NCBI RefSeq assembly: GCF_011326755.1
Contig: NZ_JAAOIE010000001.1
Coordinates: forward strand, 646,344 to 710,343
Reading direction: 5' to 3'
Origin: Cochlodiniinecator piscidefendens
GTDB lineage: Bacteria; Pseudomonadota; Alphaproteobacteria; Rhodobacterales; Rhodobacteraceae
Length of the DNA: 64,000 nucleotides
Positions 62,651 to 64,000 of the stretch are shown here, piece by piece. Both the position numbers and the translations under genes were made by a program. Position 1 is the stretch's first letter. The number at the start of each line of letters is the position of its first letter. The notes under the pieces are model-generated. The model made no database searches. It was not told the origin of the DNA and saw nothing but the letters and a program-made list of their open reading frames with translations.

Positions 62651-63853
62651 CTATTTTAACAACCTTGAATGCAGCAATATACCGTAATCGAACAAATCGG
62701 ATGTTGCTGCTTTCCAATTTGCTGAGAACGCAAATTGATCCTGCTTTAGCAATTTGGCGATCTCCGCCAAGCTCCGCCGCCCATCTATCAATGACAACAC
62801 CCCAGCCGCAGATTTGGGGATCGTCAACACCTGTTGCGCGCCCTCAACCGTGATACGAAGTGATCCCGTTTTACTGATTTGTTGCGCTAGCGCCTTTGCA
62901 TTCACCCCTTTGAGATGCGGAATTTGTGCCATGTCCCCACGCTTGGCCTGCGCAGATTGTTTGCTCGCACTCGGAACCGCATACCCCACATGAAGCTTTA
63001 GCGTGCCCCGGAGTTTTTCCGCCAATTGCATCGCCTCAACCGGGTCAGTTGGGGCCACGACGCCTTTTGGCAATAATAGCGCAGGATCATAAAGCGCAGG
63101 TTGGGTAAAACCGCTCAGACTTAATCCAGCCTTTTCCAATGTGTCTACCAACTCTGTCACCAGATATGGGCGATCTTGGGAGTGAAGCAAAAGGTCGTAA
63201 AACCCAGCATCGCTTTGATTGTGGTCAACCAAATGTGGATTACACTTAAACGGATGTCCCTCAGGCAATGCCGCAAACATCTCTTTCGCTTTTCTTAGTT
63301 TTTCCGTTGGAGAGAGGCCCCCCAATGCTGCGCCGAAAGCTTGCTGCAAAGGATAAACTCCACTTCGGCCATAGGGCGCATATACCATAAATCCCAACCC
63401 GCCCTCGGGCGCCAATGCTTGGGATAATGCATCAAATCCCGCCTGTGGTTCAGGCAAGTGATGCAGCACCCCACAACAATCAATGTAATCGAATGGGCCA
63501 TATTTCGGAGCGTCTAGCAAACTACCCGTTAAGAAGGTGATGTTCTTTAATCCTCTCACCTTCGCGCGCGCTTCGGCAATTTTACGCGACGCAGTTGAAA
63601 GGTCGATATATGTTATTTCATAAGGGCGCTTTGCTGTGGTCAGCACCTGAGCCAATTGAATAAGGGCATCGCCCGTCCCGCCCCCTGCAACCAGTGCCTT
63701 AAGCGGTTTTGACCAATCTCGTTTGCCGCCAAACACAAAGTGATCCATCTCAAGCGGATGCGATGGCGATCCAACGATCAGACGCTTCTTTTCGTCCTTT
63801 GGATTGCGTTCAGGATAGGGGTACGCTTCGTATTGGGATTTTACATCGTTCAT
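62651..63853 (-). CDS. SAM-dependent methyltransferase
   Basis: 400 residues. Class I methyltransferase domain (about 45–190): motif I ALVAGGGTGDALIQL, IDLSTASRKIAEAR, and post-motif FDYIDCCGVLHHLPEPQAGFDAL. The C-terminal region ends in a PqqD-like or winged segment (AAGVLSLIDGRRSLAEIAKLL). The opening QYEAYPYPERNP is typical of a bacterial group with unknown substrate. A short frame ends 2 bp upstream of its start. Confidence 0.85.
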   Translation of the reverse strand: MNDVKSQYEAYPYPERNPKDEKKRLIVGSPSHPLEMDHFVFGGKRDWSKPLKALVAGGGTGDALIQLAQVLTTAKRPYEITYIDLSTASRKIAEARAKVRGLKNITFLTGSLLDAPKYGPFDYIDCCGVLHHLPEPQAGFDALSQALAPEGGLGFMVYAPYGRSGVYPLQQAFGAALGGLSPTEKLRKAKEMFAALPEGHPFKCNPHLVDHNQSDAGFYDLLLHSQDRPYLVTELVDTLEKAGLSLSGFTQPALYDPALLLPKGVVAPTDPVEAMQLAEKLRGTLKLHVGYAVPSASKQSAQAKRGDMAQIPHLKGVNAKALAQQISKTGSLRITVEGAQQVLTIPKSAAGVLSLIDGRRSLAEIAKLLKQDQFAFSANWKAATSDLFDYGILLHSRLLK

Positions 63854-63855
63854 AA

Positions 63856-63978
63856 CTATGCCACCGCAATGGGATTATCCGATAGACCATCGGCTTGTTC
63901 TTCGGTCAAGTTTTCACGCCGTACAACGCTTGTGTGGATCGAAAAAACAACAGCATTCGACTGCGGTAGCCGGATCAT
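63856..63978 (-). CDS. small or partial hypothetical protein at right edge
   Basis: 40 residues from ATG 63978 (AGAGG 6 nt upstream), or the end of a longer gene, because the frame is open to the window edge. Ends with acidic SEEQ-like text (NLTEEQADGLSDNPIAVA) 2 bp before the methyltransferase start, so probably cotranscribed. No family recognised. Confidence 0.4.
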   Translation of the reverse strand: MIRLPQSNAVVFSIHTSVVRRENLTEEQADGLSDNPIAVA

Positions 63979-64000
63979 GGATTGCCTCTCAGATCGAACA

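Overview
The window reads as chromosomal DNA of a marine alphaproteobacterium of the Roseobacter group (Rhodobacteraceae). This rests on recognisable families: a CarD–FdxA–S4 protein–Suv3-like helicase block, an RpoH sigma factor, a MocR-regulated TRAP transporter, a DddP-like M24 enzyme, PxpABC, CobT/CobS, a SPOR lipoprotein, and GlnB–GlnA with all regulatory tyrosines. It is densely packed, with frequent ATGA start/stop overlaps. No complete insertion sequence, prophage, rRNA operon or CRISPR array was seen.

Region 1 (1–13.9 kb) is the accessory part. It holds a truncated NmrA-like protein, then a LysR regulator facing a small cluster (degenerate metallo-beta-lactamase fold, SDR lacking YxxxK, exported protein), and a decayed stretch at 3.6–4.4 kb. 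Next come a two-gene operon of a HalD/BesD-type Fe(II)/2-oxoglutarate oxygenase and a DddP-like M24 enzyme, with a divergent LysR gene and a perfect palindrome between them. A MocR regulator then faces a TRAP transporter (order Q-P-M) followed by UspA. A serine-recombinase remnant lies near tRNA-Ser(UGA).

Region 2 (14–25.8 kb) is mostly housekeeping: SPOR lipoprotein, D-Ala-D-Ala carboxypeptidase, tmk, holB, tatD, an MBL hydrolase, an AEC carrier, gltX, an unusual RHH/EF-hand protein with two plausible starts, a VOC protein and soxR around a consensus SoxR box, and nadE. Region 3 (26–43.4 kb) has an exported MORN-repeat protein, a LuxR solo, pxpABC plus a GNAT gene, metY behind a structured leader, a SIMPL protein, a large PilP-like envelope protein, hpd with divergent Lrp, a KefB-type antiporter, and divergent cobT and cobS.

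Region 4 (43.4–64 kb) has carD, fdxA, the S4 protein and helicase, then TPR, SCP2 and lysophospholipase-like genes, pepF, a BLUF protein that lacks the photoactive tyrosine, a Gfo/Idh/MocA oxidoreductase, rpoH, cls, rluD, tRNA-Leu(UAG), glnB–glnA, and a methyltransferase at the right edge.

The strongest candidates for something undescribed are the oxygenase plus DddP-like operon, the RHH/EF-hand dual-start gene together with the 11-bp phased repeat array upstream of gltX, the metY leader structure, and the Tyr-to-Phe BLUF protein.
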